Origin: a virus
DNA length: 36,539 nucleotides
Direction: 5' to 3' (one strand)
IMG/VR virus record: IMGVR_UViG_3300008448_000284
Location: 1 to 36,539 of that record
Position numbers and translations under genes: made by a program. This document shows positions 1 to 7,727 of this stretch, piece by piece. The notes beneath the pieces were generated by a model that saw nothing but the letters and a program-made list of their open reading frames with translations, ran no database searches and was not told the DNA's origin. Position 1 is the stretch's first letter; each line of letters starts with the position of its first letter.

Positions 1-1
1 C

Positions 2-808
2 ACTGCGACTGCCAGTCAGACCACGTTTGCGGTGACATACACCCCTCCCAACATTGAGGTGTTCGTCAACGGCGTGCTTCTTAATGGGTCAGACTACACG
101 GCCACTAGCGGCACAAATGTGGTTCTTGCGACTGCTTGCGCGGCAGGCGACATCGTTGAGTTCATCTCTCTGATCGTCGGCAACCTTGGCGGCATGGGTC
201 CGACTGGTCCGACCGGTGCTAAGGGCCCCACGGGCCCGACTGGCCCCACGGGAGCAAGCGGCCCAAATTCCTTGACCGTTGGAACGACAACTATTGCCAG
301 CGGCGCAACAACAAGAATTTTGTATCAAAACAGTTCTGTCCTTGGCCAGACCACTGGCATAACCACTGATGGTTTGAAGCTAACGCTTGCGGGTACTACT
401 GCTTCTCTTTCGTCTTTGCTGACGAATATGTCGGAGGTGGCTACTGTATCCGCTACGGCTGCTGTTGGCACTATCACTTATGATGTGACCACTCAGAGCA
501 TCCTTTATTACACCGTGAACGCTACAGGAAACTTCACGGTGAATTTCCGCGCCAGCAGCGGGACAACTTTGAACACTGCTCTTTCTACGGGGCAAGCTGT
601 TACAGTTGCATTTTTGGTCACAAACGGACCGACTGCGTACTATAACAACGTCATTCAGGTTGATGGCTCGACAATCACGCCTAAATATCAAGGTGGCACG
701 GCTTGGACCGCTGGCAATTCAAGCAGCATAGACATCTACGTCTACACGATCATTAAAACGGCTGCTTCAACCTACACTGTGGTGGCGTCGCAAACTAAGT
801 TTGCATAA
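2..808 (+). CDS. Tail-fibre protein with collagen-like stretch, 5' end cut by window
   Basis: The frame is open from base 2 and no stop precedes the first possible start (GTG at 32), so this is the C-terminal 268 residues of a longer gene. The start of the visible part (ATASQTTFAVTYTPPNIEVF and the following VNG.LL..SDYTA) is a fold common in phage tail fibres. A Gly-X-Y stretch rich in GPTGPTG follows, about nine triplets, which in phages forms trimeric collagen-like rods. The C-terminal part is Ser/Thr/Gly-rich and probably beta-structured. The protein likely belongs to the adsorption apparatus; the receptor cannot be inferred. It sits 14 nt upstream of another repeat-rich tail protein. Confidence 0.8.
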   Translation, partial: TATASQTTFAVTYTPPNIEVFVNGVLLNGSDYTATSGTNVVLATACAAGDIVEFISLIVGNLGGMGPTGPTGAKGPTGPTGPTGASGPNSLTVGTTTIASGATTRILYQNSSVLGQTTGITTDGLKLTLAGTTASLSSLLTNMSEVATVSATAAVGTITYDVTTQSILYYTVNATGNFTVNFRASSGTTLNTALSTGQAVTVAFLVTNGPTAYYNNVIQVDGSTITPKYQGGTAWTAGNSSSIDIYVYTIIKTAASTYTVVASQTKFA

Positions 809-822
809 GAGAGGGGTATCTT

Positions 823-1791
823 ATGCCTAACATTATATCTAGGGGCGCGGGGTCCGCTGCGGGGCTTGGCTTTGCGGCTCCCGCTGCTGGTGGCTGTGGA
901 GATGGTACAGTTGCGATATTTCAACTTGGTTGGATTTCCGGTCCGTCAAATGTAAGAAATAAATATACATATTCCACAGATGTTAGCACTGCTACGGGCG
1001 TTGCATTAGTCCAATCAAATTCATATACAAGTTCCGCTGCCGGAAACGGAACGCTCGGAATATTCGCTGTGGCGAATAACGGCTCTACTTCGGTATCTAG
1101 TACATGCAAATATACTTATGCCACATGCACAAGTGCGGCTGCAACTTCGTTAACTAGCTCATCATATTATGGAGCTGCAGCGGGAAATAGTACACGCGGA
1201 ATTTTTCAACTTGGGCAAAATACTGTGACAAGAAACAAATACACCTACGCGGGGGACACGAACACGGCTGCCGGTGTTGCAACTGCCACTATTGCATCAG
1301 CCGCAACTGCAGCGGCGGGAAATAGCACTCGTGGAATTTTTGGTGTTGGTACTGATTGCAGTTGCGGAGGGCCCGCTGCTCGCAACAAATATACCTATGC
1401 AACCTGCTCCAGCACATCGTGCGGTGTAGGATTTTCAGCATTTTCTTCTAGCAGAGAGTCTGCTGCTGGAAACAGTTCCAATGGAATTTTTGCAGTCGGC
1501 AAGGCTTCTTATGTTCCGCAAACAGCACGAGAAAAATATGTGTATTCTTCTTGCACCAATGTAACAGCAGGGGTGGGAGCCGCATCAACGGCATCAATGT
1601 ACGGTTCCGCAGCCGGCAACAGCACTCGTGGAATTTTTGCTCTTGGAATGAATAACTGCAATGCAGGATTATCTACTCGCAATAAGTACACATATTCAAC
1701 ATGCACAAGTACGGCGACTGGAGTTGGTGCCGCTAGTTCAGCTTCACATTCTGGAGCTGCAGCATCTTGGGCTACTGGCGTTAATGTTTGA
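823..1791 (+). CDS. Six-repeat, Cys-rich beta-propeller-like tail protein
   Basis: The 322-residue protein has six imperfect repeats of roughly 45-50 residues. Each carries an SAAGNSTRGIFALG-like block followed by an RNKYTYATC-like block. The GIF block appears as AIFQLG, GIFAVA, GIFQLG, GIFGVG, GIFAVG and GIFALG, and the KYTY block also appears six times. A six-bladed propeller or similar solenoid is a reasonable inference, as in Kelch/RCC1-like adhesins, but no catalytic residues are seen. Many repeats carry Cys pairs (ATC, STC), unusual for a virion protein assembled in the cytoplasm. The position between tail-fibre genes points to receptor binding or fibre decoration. The start has a GAGGGG ribosome binding site 8-9 nt upstream. 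Confidence 0.6.
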   Translation: MPNIISRGAGSAAGLGFAAPAAGGCGDGTVAIFQLGWISGPSNVRNKYTYSTDVSTATGVALVQSNSYTSSAAGNGTLGIFAVANNGSTSVSSTCKYTYATCTSAAATSLTSSSYYGAAAGNSTRGIFQLGQNTVTRNKYTYAGDTNTAAGVATATIASAATAAAGNSTRGIFGVGTDCSCGGPAARNKYTYATCSSTSCGVGFSAFSSSRESAAGNSSNGIFAVGKASYVPQTAREKYVYSSCTNVTAGVGAASTASMYGSAAGNSTRGIFALGMNNCNAGLSTRNKYTYSTCTSTATGVGAASSASHSGAAASWATGVNV

Positions 1792-1809
1792 ATAGGTCAT
1801 GGGGGATTT

Positions 1810-2418
1810 ATGCACGCCGCTCCGCACAGAAATAACAGCGATTTTCAACTACGCCATTTCATAGCGGGCTCCTGTCACACGGCAGATGGTGCTTGGGCCA
1901 TTCTGTATAATCAAAAACTCGATATCGAGATTAAATTAGCGACAACGAAAGCTCAAATTTTGCGGCGAGAAGTTCGTCGTGTGGAGTTAAGTAGCCGAGT
2001 TTCAAATAATGACCTTGAAACCAAATTGATAGAAGCTGATTGGATTGAGTTCCGGTCAACTGACGGTCTTCTTGAGCTTGCGATAGAGGGTGCTGAGAGG
2101 GAATTGGAAACAATCAAATCTCTTATGGACGAATATGCTCCTCACAGGAAGTATGGCCATTTACCTGTTCTTGAAGCAACGGAAGCTGTCCAGAGGGAAG
2201 AATGGTTGTTGGAATTTAAAAACAGGGTTGAGAATTATCTTCTCACTCAAGGGACTATTCCGCACGACCAAATAGAAGCAATGCGCCAGCATCCTGACTT
2301 TGAGTCTGAGATCATTCCTCATATAAAAACTATGATGATTTCCATCTCTCAAGCCAAATACAGCGTCGAGGCTATCGTTGGGAATGAGAGTCGGGTTCTG
2401 CGCTTAAAAGGGGGATAA
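1810..2418 (+). CDS. Hypothetical protein in tail-fibre locus, helical
   Basis: The 202-residue protein is not recognised. It is rich in charged residues with predicted helical, possibly coiled-coil stretches in the middle (around ELAIEGAERELETIKSLMDE) and no signal peptide or membrane segment. GGGGGA lies just upstream of the ATG and fixes the start. It lies between a repeat-rich tail protein and a 2OG-Fe(II) oxygenase, one base from the latter, so it is probably co-translated with it. A role in fibre assembly or as a linker protein is possible but not shown by the sequence. Confidence 0.6.
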   Translation: MHAAPHRNNSDFQLRHFIAGSCHTADGAWAILYNQKLDIEIKLATTKAQILRREVRRVELSSRVSNNDLETKLIEADWIEFRSTDGLLELAIEGAERELETIKSLMDEYAPHRKYGHLPVLEATEAVQREEWLLEFKNRVENYLLTQGTIPHDQIEAMRQHPDFESEIIPHIKTMMISISQAKYSVEAIVGNESRVLRLKGG

Positions 2419-2419
2419 T

Positions 2420-3043
2420 ATGGACGCGGGGGCGATAGAGTCCATACTTGCGTTTCCAACGCATATTTACACTGTCGAGAAGCCTGAGTTTGTCTCTCAA
2501 GTTCGTTCCGTAGCTATGGAGGCTATGCCGACAGACGATAAACTTGATGAGATTTATCCCGTGAGGATGTCCTTACCCATACAGGATGACCTACGGCTGC
2601 ATCCGTTCTCGGAATATGTAGCTGTTACCGCAGGAAATATTCTATCGGATCAGGGTTACTTGACGGATGGTATGGGCGCTGTGTTTGAGTCCATGTGGTG
2701 CCAAGAGCATTACAAGCACTCAGGCATGGATCAGCATACGCATCCGGGGACACTGATGGCGGGGTTCTACTTTTTGGATGTCCCGCCAAAAAGTTCTGCC
2801 ATGACATTTTTTGACCCAAGGTCAGGAAAGGTAGCCTCTGGAACGCAAGAGGCAAATCCGTACGACATAACCTACGCCAGCAACAGCTTTAACATGGCTC
2901 CGCGACCGGGTTTGCTGGTTTTTGCTAATTCTTGGCTGCCACATTCTTTCACCCGGCATGCGGATGATTTGCCTTTGAGGTTCGTTCATTTCAACGTCAA
3001 TTTAGTTAAGCATAAGTTTGAAAATATTGTTGAGGTGATCTGA
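2420..3043 (+). CDS. 2OG-Fe(II) oxygenase-like protein
   Basis: The 207-residue protein has the layout of the phage/bacterial 2OG-Fe(II) oxygenase family often annotated 2OG-FeII_Oxy_5. A QHTHPGTLMAGFYFLDVPP block (candidate iron ligands H106/H108) is followed by TFFDPR (D132), and later by PGLLVFANSWLPH (H175) and a R187-x-V-x-F-N tail that would bind 2-oxoglutarate. Family members hydroxylate proteins or small molecules. In a tail-fibre locus the substrate might be a virion protein or a surface glycan precursor, but that is inference. The stop overlaps the next ATG by one base (TGATG). Confidence 0.75.
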   Translation: MDAGAIESILAFPTHIYTVEKPEFVSQVRSVAMEAMPTDDKLDEIYPVRMSLPIQDDLRLHPFSEYVAVTAGNILSDQGYLTDGMGAVFESMWCQEHYKHSGMDQHTHPGTLMAGFYFLDVPPKSSAMTFFDPRSGKVASGTQEANPYDITYASNSFNMAPRPGLLVFANSWLPHSFTRHADDLPLRFVHFNVNLVKHKFENIVEVI

Positions 3044-3276
3044 TGCCCCAGTATTGCATCCGTTTTAACAAAACTCGGGGTCAGGCCGGGCGAGGCACGC
3101 TAGACCATGTTTGGCGTGTCTTTGAGGGAAATCGGGAGTATATTGTTAAACACGTTCAAATCCTTGTCCCTTCAAGGGGTGAGAAAACAGGAGAAGATTG
3201 GTCGATCTGCTGCGAGGGTGAATTGACGCTAGATCGTGACACCTCGACGGCGACCATCAAGGAGACTAGGCCATGA
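3043..3276 (+). CDS. Small conserved phage protein, unknown function
   Basis: The 77-residue protein begins with MPQYCIRFNKTRGQAGRGT and contains GEDWSICCEGELTLD. From memory it resembles small proteins that recur next to tail-fibre genes in phages of Proteobacteria, but no function is known to me. The vicinal CC and one other Cys do not form a recognisable metal site. The start overlaps the oxygenase stop (TGATG) and its own stop overlaps the next ATG (ATGA), so it is embedded in a coupled translation unit. Confidence 0.6.
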   Translation: MPQYCIRFNKTRGQAGRGTLDHVWRVFEGNREYIVKHVQILVPSRGEKTGEDWSICCEGELTLDRDTSTATIKETRP

Positions 3277-3776
3277 CCGTTTATGCCAAGGTAGCTGGCT
3301 CTAATCTTGTTCAGTATCCCTATACGCTTGGGGATATGATGGCGGAGAATCCCTATACCAACTTCCCCGCCAATGCCGACTTGGCGGCCATCTTCCCTGT
3401 CACCGACATCGCCGTTCAGAATGGGTGGTCGTTGGCCCCTGTGGAATTTTTGTCCCAACCCTCTTTTGACCAAGCCTCTCAGGTTTGCGCGCAAGAGACG
3501 GCTCCCACGCTTATCAGTAATGTTTGGACCCTTGGCTGGGTTGTCAGGGCTATGACGGCTCAGGAGCAGGCAGAAGCGACATCTCAAAAGGCTGCATCTG
3601 TCCGGTCTGATAGGGATCAGCGTCTGGCAAAGACCGATTGGCGTGTTATAAAAGTTCTTGAAGCGGGTAGCCTGCAAGACTTTGACTGGGCTGCATACCG
3701 CCAGATGTTGCGTGATGTACCGAGCCAAGGTGGTTTCCCTTGGAATGTTACTTGGCCGACTGAGCCGGGAGCTTAA
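3273..3776 (+). CDS. Phage tail assembly chaperone-like protein
   Basis: The 167-residue protein ends with a pattern typical of the Phage_tail_APC family: RSDRDQRLAKTDWRVIKVLE, then a W-x-x-YRQMLRDVPSQGGFPWNVTWP block. Related proteins are encoded beside tail fibres and help fold or attach them. The N-terminal half, with an NPYTNFPANADL.AIFPV section, is common in fibre-locus proteins. AAGGAG lies about 9 nt upstream of the ATG, which overlaps the previous stop. Direct evidence is sequence pattern only; the partner would be one of the neighbouring fibre genes. Confidence 0.7.
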   Translation: MTVYAKVAGSNLVQYPYTLGDMMAENPYTNFPANADLAAIFPVTDIAVQNGWSLAPVEFLSQPSFDQASQVCAQETAPTLISNVWTLGWVVRAMTAQEQAEATSQKAASVRSDRDQRLAKTDWRVIKVLEAGSLQDFDWAAYRQMLRDVPSQGGFPWNVTWPTEPGA

Positions 3777-3778
3777 AC

Positions 3779-3985
3779 ATGACTATCCCCCGCGACCTAT
3801 CCAATCTTGCTCCGGGCGCTAATACGTCAGGCGTCCTTCAGCCGTCTAAGGGTGGCACGGGGCTGACATCTTCAGGTACGTTAGGAAATGTGCTAGTATC
3901 CAATGGCACAATTTGGGTGAGTCAAGCTCCTGCGGCATCTGGCGTGTCTGCTGGCAGGCTTTTCTTCACAGCTAACCTAAAGTGA
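3779..3985 (+). CDS. Short tail-fibre-like protein
   Basis: The 68-residue protein contains LQPSKGGTGLTSSGTLGNVL, the GGTG.T motif that recurs at the shaft of many phage tail fibres, here followed by an Ala/Ser-rich end. It looks like a short fibre segment encoded as its own gene. It starts 2 nt after the preceding stop and ends 9 nt before the next start, so it is part of the fibre operon. It could be a remnant of a longer fibre or a genuine minor structural protein. Confidence 0.55.
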   Translation: MTIPRDLSNLAPGANTSGVLQPSKGGTGLTSSGTLGNVLVSNGTIWVSQAPAASGVSAGRLFFTANLK

Positions 3986-3994
3986 GGAAATTCA

Positions 3995-4306
3995 ATGGCT
4001 TCTGGAGTTCTTGGAACAAGTGACTTGTCAGCGGCGACAAACACTTCTGTTTACACGGTGCCCAGCGCCAAGACCGCATCATTCTCCGTAAACTTTACCA
4101 ATAGGAACTCTGTTCCTGTTCAGGTTAGGCTTGCGGTTTCATCGTCTGGGACGCCCGCCAACGCGGACTATCTCATGTATGACGTGGCGTTAAATCCTAA
4201 CGTATCATTGGAACGCACTGGCTTGGTTGCGGAGGCCACTAAGATCGTGGTGGCTTATTCTGACACGGCTAGTGTTTCTGTTCAGGTTTATGGCTACGAG
4301 GAGTAA
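3995..4306 (+). CDS. Small beta-rich tail structural protein
   Basis: The 103-residue protein contains VYTVPSAKTASFSVNFTNRN, then VQVRLAVSS, a DYLMYDVALN stretch, LERTGLV and a final VQVYGYEE. This alternating pattern is that of a small beta-sandwich domain seen in tail-fibre loci of marine and freshwater phages, where it is taken as a structural or attachment protein. No catalytic residues are evident. GAGG lies 8-9 nt upstream of the ATG. It is followed 5 nt later by a long fibre-like gene. Confidence 0.6.
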   Translation: MASGVLGTSDLSAATNTSVYTVPSAKTASFSVNFTNRNSVPVQVRLAVSSSGTPANADYLMYDVALNPNVSLERTGLVAEATKIVVAYSDTASVSVQVYGYEE

Positions 4307-4311
4307 GCAAG

Positions 4312-5931
4312 ATGGGCGTCAATGTTATAAACGACACCTCGTCGCAAGATATTCGTATGCCTGCTGCCGCGGCAATCAGCTCTGGTGATTTGATTATTAA
4401 TACTGAATCGGGAAAGGCTTCTGTCGCCTCTGCGGGCTTAACTATTTCTCAAAACAACAATACGACAGCGGGCCCCTCAGCTTTGTGGGCGAATAATGCA
4501 TTAAGTAGTTATACAAGCTCGAGTGGCCAAAATCCGACTTCTCCCAACATTGTTCAACTTTCTACTGGTGGTATTGCTCTTGCGCTTCGGGGAGATCAGT
4601 CAAGCAGTTCTAGTTCAACACTAAAAATATTTTTTAGAAATCAGCTTGGTGGGGTTCCTTATTTCAATGTGACGGTTTCTTCAGCTACGATAGATAACCA
4701 GATTATCAGGTCTATGGGGTCTGTCGGCTTTGTGGTTGCTTGGGTTGAAAGCAGCACTACTCTCAAGTTTGCAATTTATTCTAATACTGGAACGGCAATC
4801 AAAGCCGCTACTACAGTATCAACTGTAGCATCATCTAATTTGCGGTATTTTAACGTCAATGTTTTGACTAATAACTATGTTGTCATTTCTTATAATAGAG
4901 GTGGGACATTATATTTTATTATATACGATACCGCCGGGAATGTGTCTGTTGCTGAAACAACTGTTGAGGCATCTTCCGCAACAAATATCAGCGTTCGCCC
5001 TTTAAGTTCGGGTGGGTTTGTTATTTATTATTATACTACAGCAGCTAAATTTGGAAGGTACAATAGTTCTGGCGTTCTTCAGGGTTCTCTGACCGCTATA
5101 AGTGGTTCTAGTTCTCTGTTTGATTTTGCAGATCAAACGCAAACATGTTTGGAATTAACAAATGGAAATCTTTTATTTTTGTTTTTGGATTCCAGTAATT
5201 GGCCTCAATTTGCCATTTATAATTCTTCTGGCTCTTCCGTAAAGACAGCAACAGATGTTCTTGGGTCAACTGTGACAAGGAACACCGGTTATGTTAGTAA
5301 TTCTCAGTTCCCCGGCGTTTGCGTCACGTCGAGTGGGTTTACAATTTTTACAAAAGGAACCAGTCAATGGTATTACGCATCATTTAATAGTGCCGGAAGC
5401 AACCTAATTGGATTTGCTACTGCGGGAGGCGGAATCAGTGAAAGTTCTACCAATACTGCCGTAAACACACTTCAGGCCTTTGACTTGGGCAACGCAGGCT
5501 TTGCTGTTTATACAAAAACTTATAATACCACTTGTTGTGGCGTAAATTACAGTAGCTCTCTTTTTTGCTCTTCATTGACCGGCGTGCTAATCGGGAATCG
5601 AGTTAATTTCCAAACAGCATCATCAACTGTAATTCAAAATCAATATGGCATTTTAACTTCAGACGGTTCCTTTTTTGGAAATTATTGGCATAGTGGCGGT
5701 TCTGGTCAGCTTTACGTGCAAAGTTATGCCGTCCAAAGAAAATCTGTAATTGGTGTTGCACGTAATTCTGTTTCGGCAGGCGGGACGGTTCGCGTTTCAA
5801 CTGTGGGCACATTTACGCTTAACTCTTCTTACGGAGCTGGTGGTACGTTTGACCAACGGTCGGCAACTGTTCCGGGAACAAAAGGCACCGTTCTTGGAAC
5901 CTCTGCGGTTCTATTTGGCTTATCTTCTTGA
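4312..5931 (+). CDS. Large beta-repeat tail adhesin-like protein
   Basis: The 539-residue protein starts with a short conserved-looking head (MGVNVINDTSSQDIRMP). A long Ser/Thr/Asn-rich region follows with repeated strand-turn units such as VVAWVESSTTLKFAIYSNTG and FVIYYYTTAAKFGRYNSSG, roughly 45-55 residues apart, suggestive of a propeller or FG-GAP-like solenoid. The end (SVSAGGTVRVSTVGTFTLNS) resembles a virion attachment segment. Base composition is clearly AT-richer than the lysis and virion genes downstream, fitting an exchangeable host-recognition gene. No enzymatic motif is seen. Confidence 0.6.
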   Translation: MGVNVINDTSSQDIRMPAAAAISSGDLIINTESGKASVASAGLTISQNNNTTAGPSALWANNALSSYTSSSGQNPTSPNIVQLSTGGIALALRGDQSSSSSSTLKIFFRNQLGGVPYFNVTVSSATIDNQIIRSMGSVGFVVAWVESSTTLKFAIYSNTGTAIKAATTVSTVASSNLRYFNVNVLTNNYVVISYNRGGTLYFIIYDTAGNVSVAETTVEASSATNISVRPLSSGGFVIYYYTTAAKFGRYNSSGVLQGSLTAISGSSSLFDFADQTQTCLELTNGNLLFLFLDSSNWPQFAIYNSSGSSVKTATDVLGSTVTRNTGYVSNSQFPGVCVTSSGFTIFTKGTSQWYYASFNSAGSNLIGFATAGGGISESSTNTAVNTLQAFDLGNAGFAVYTKTYNTTCCGVNYSSSLFCSSLTGVLIGNRVNFQTASSTVIQNQYGILTSDGSFFGNYWHSGGSGQLYVQSYAVQRKSVIGVARNSVSAGGTVRVSTVGTFTLNSSYGAGGTFDQRSATVPGTKGTVLGTSAVLFGLSS

Positions 5932-5942
5932 CGGGGGTTGTC

Positions 5943-6131
5943 ATGTATCGTTTGGCAGATGGCATACAAACCATTGTTGAAAGCCAGCACAAAATAGAGT
6001 TCTCCGAGCAGGAGGTTGCGTGGTTTTGTGTGGAACAGGGATGGTTCTGCGATCCGCATCGGAGATTCTCCGTTGTGGAATTTGAGCCTCCCGTTCCCGC
6101 CGCTGATGGTGGTCCTGATGTTGTTGGCTAA
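5943..6131 (+). CDS. Small hypothetical protein
   Basis: The 62-residue protein starts at ATG 5943 behind GGGGG with about 5 nt spacing; an in-frame start at 5928 overlaps the previous gene and is less likely. The sequence (EFSEQEVAWFCVEQGWFCDP) is not recognised. Its last 14 nt overlap the start of the cupin gene in another frame, suggesting coupling. It resembles the many short proteins scattered in phage fibre loci. Confidence 0.5.
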   Translation: MYRLADGIQTIVESQHKIEFSEQEVAWFCVEQGWFCDPHRRFSVVEFEPPVPAADGGPDVVG

Positions 6132-6417
6132 ACCATTAAGCGGGTTTGGCGACCTCAAGGGCACAATCTACGATTTTGAAAACGTCGGCGACGTTATCTC
6201 TAAGCATGTACATGATGAAGAAACGGTACATATAACAATAGTCTGTCGCGGCAGAATTAAAGCATATTCCCATGATTGGGAACGTGAGGCTATCGCTGGG
6301 CAAATAATTGACTTCCGTGCTGGCGAGCCACACGAGATTGCCGCTCTTGAGGAAAATACTCGCGTTATAAATATCGTGAAAAAGATGAACGGATATGTAG
6401 GTGAAACAGATCTATAG
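6118..6417 (+). CDS. Small cupin-domain protein
   Basis: The 99-residue protein, counted from ATG 6118 (ATG 6106 is an equally possible start), contains the two short motifs of a single cupin barrel: H-x-HDEETVHITIVCRGRIKAY and, further on, AGQIIDFRAGEPHEIAALE. The two His and the Glu of the first block plus the His of the second could bind a metal. The function of small phage cupins is unknown; sugar-nucleotide modification or metal-dependent dioxygenase roles exist in the superfamily. The neighbours, a glycosyltransferase and a 2OG oxygenase, suggest glycan or protein modification, but this is inference. Confidence 0.65.
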   Translation: MLLAKPLSGFGDLKGTIYDFENVGDVISKHVHDEETVHITIVCRGRIKAYSHDWEREAIAGQIIDFRAGEPHEIAALEENTRVINIVKKMNGYVGETDL

Positions 6418-6438
6418 CTGGCATTGGTAGGGGGTCAT

Positions 6439-7590
6439 ATGCCATTTAGCTCTCAGGCTGGTAAAAACAGCATCAAACTGACGTACTGTGTGTACGCTAT
6501 TAGTAAAAATGAGGAACAATTTGTTCGTCGTTTCTGCAAGTCGGCTGAAGATGCTGATCTTATCCTCATTGCTGACACTGGAAGCACTGATGAGACAGTT
6601 AGCGTCGCCAGAGAGTGCGGCGCGTCTGTTTATGATATTTGTATTAGTCCATGGCGTTTTGACCATGCTCGCAACGCTGCTCTTGCTCTCGTACCTCGCG
6701 ATATTGATATTTGCATTTCGTTGGATTTAGACGAAGTTTTAGAGCCCGGCTGGCGAGAAGAAGTAGAACGGCTCTGGGTGCCGGGTAAAACCACGAATAT
6801 GTGGTACATGTTTGACTGGGGTCACGACGTAAAATTCCCGTCTCGTAAAATTCACGCACGTCATGGATACTCATGGCGACACCCGTGCCACGAAGATTTG
6901 CATCTGGACCCACGGCTGGAAGACCAACGCGCTTGGTCGAATAAGTTTCTAATCACACACCATCCCGACCCAACGAAAAGCCGTGGGCAGTATATGCCGC
7001 TTCTAGAGTTGGCAGTTAAAGAGGACGACCGCGACCCCCATCACTATTTTTATTACGCGCGGGAATTAACTTTTTACCGGCGTTGGGACGAGGCGAAGGT
7101 CGCGCTTCAAAGATACTTAGATATGAATACTACAAGCGCGCAAAACGAACGCTCTTACGCGATGCGGTTACTCGGCAAAGCCTACGCCGAAACTAACGAC
7201 AATGGTCAGGCTGAGAAGTGGTATTACTTAGCCGCAGCAGAAGCCCCAAACACTCGCGAGCCTTGGTGTGAATTGGCGCTCCTCATGTACAACCAGCGCA
7301 GGTGGGAGGAGTGTTTTGCCTCTGCTATGCGTGCGCTGCGTATTAAAGAGCGCTCTATGGTCTACACTTGTGACCCAGCCGTTTGGGGGCACTGGGCGCA
7401 CGACCTCGCCAGCATCGCGGCGCATAATCTTGGGCTAAAGGATATAGCTCTTGCACAAGCGAAGTTAGCCGTGGACTTAGCGCCGGATGACCTTCGCCTG
7501 CGCCGCAACCTGCGGTATCTTACGGACGCTTCAAGAGATTCTGAGGGCGAAGAGTCATGGGCGTCAGAGACGAAGCCGTTAAGCAAATAG
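6439..7590 (+). CDS. Family-2-like glycosyltransferase with TPR-like C-terminus
   Basis: The 383-residue protein has an N-terminal GT-A fold: the strand CVYAISKNEEQFVRR, the nucleotide-binding ADTGSTDET at about 45-53, and a DLDEVL motif whose D96-x-D98 should hold the metal-sugar nucleotide. After about residue 200 the sequence becomes helical with paired ..A...Y...A..P..REPWCELA.L.Y.. units typical of TPR-like repeats. ATG 6439 is preferred over an upstream TTG because GGGGG lies 4-5 nt before it. It may glycosylate a virion protein or a host surface glycan. Its last 34 nt overlap the holin gene. Confidence 0.8.
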   Translation: MPFSSQAGKNSIKLTYCVYAISKNEEQFVRRFCKSAEDADLILIADTGSTDETVSVARECGASVYDICISPWRFDHARNAALALVPRDIDICISLDLDEVLEPGWREEVERLWVPGKTTNMWYMFDWGHDVKFPSRKIHARHGYSWRHPCHEDLHLDPRLEDQRAWSNKFLITHHPDPTKSRGQYMPLLELAVKEDDRDPHHYFYYARELTFYRRWDEAKVALQRYLDMNTTSAQNERSYAMRLLGKAYAETNDNGQAEKWYYLAAAEAPNTREPWCELALLMYNQRRWEECFASAMRALRIKERSMVYTCDPAVWGHWAHDLASIAAHNLGLKDIALAQAKLAVDLAPDDLRLRRNLRYLTDASRDSEGEESWASETKPLSK

Positions 7591-7727
7591 CCGATGGCGT
7601 CTCAGTCATTACGGTGATTGGTACGCTCGCGGGGATTTTGCCAGCAGTTGCGGCCATCTTCACGATTGTCTGGACGGGTATCCGTATTTACGAGACGGAC
7701 ACCATCCAGAGATGGTTGGGTAAGTGA
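7557..7727 (+). CDS. Holin (small membrane protein)
   Basis: This 56-residue protein starts inside the end of the glycosyltransferase gene in another frame. It has a short N-terminal polar helix, a hydrophobic stretch around residues 16-42 (VSVITVIGTLAGILPAVAAI and IFTIVWTGIRI) and a polar end (YETDTIQRWLGK). This is the size and layout of small phage holins near endolysin genes. The hydrophobic run is long enough for one or two membrane passes around the central Pro. Its stop overlaps the next ATG (TGATG), and it heads a block containing the endolysin and spanins. The holin role is inferred from context and topology. Confidence 0.7.
   Translation: MGVRDEAVKQIADGVSVITVIGTLAGILPAVAAIFTIVWTGIRIYETDTIQRWLGK

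Noticed and set aside
823-5931. Diversity-generating retroelement with variable tail protein
   Set aside because: No reverse transcriptase and no template/variable repeat pair were seen in the window.
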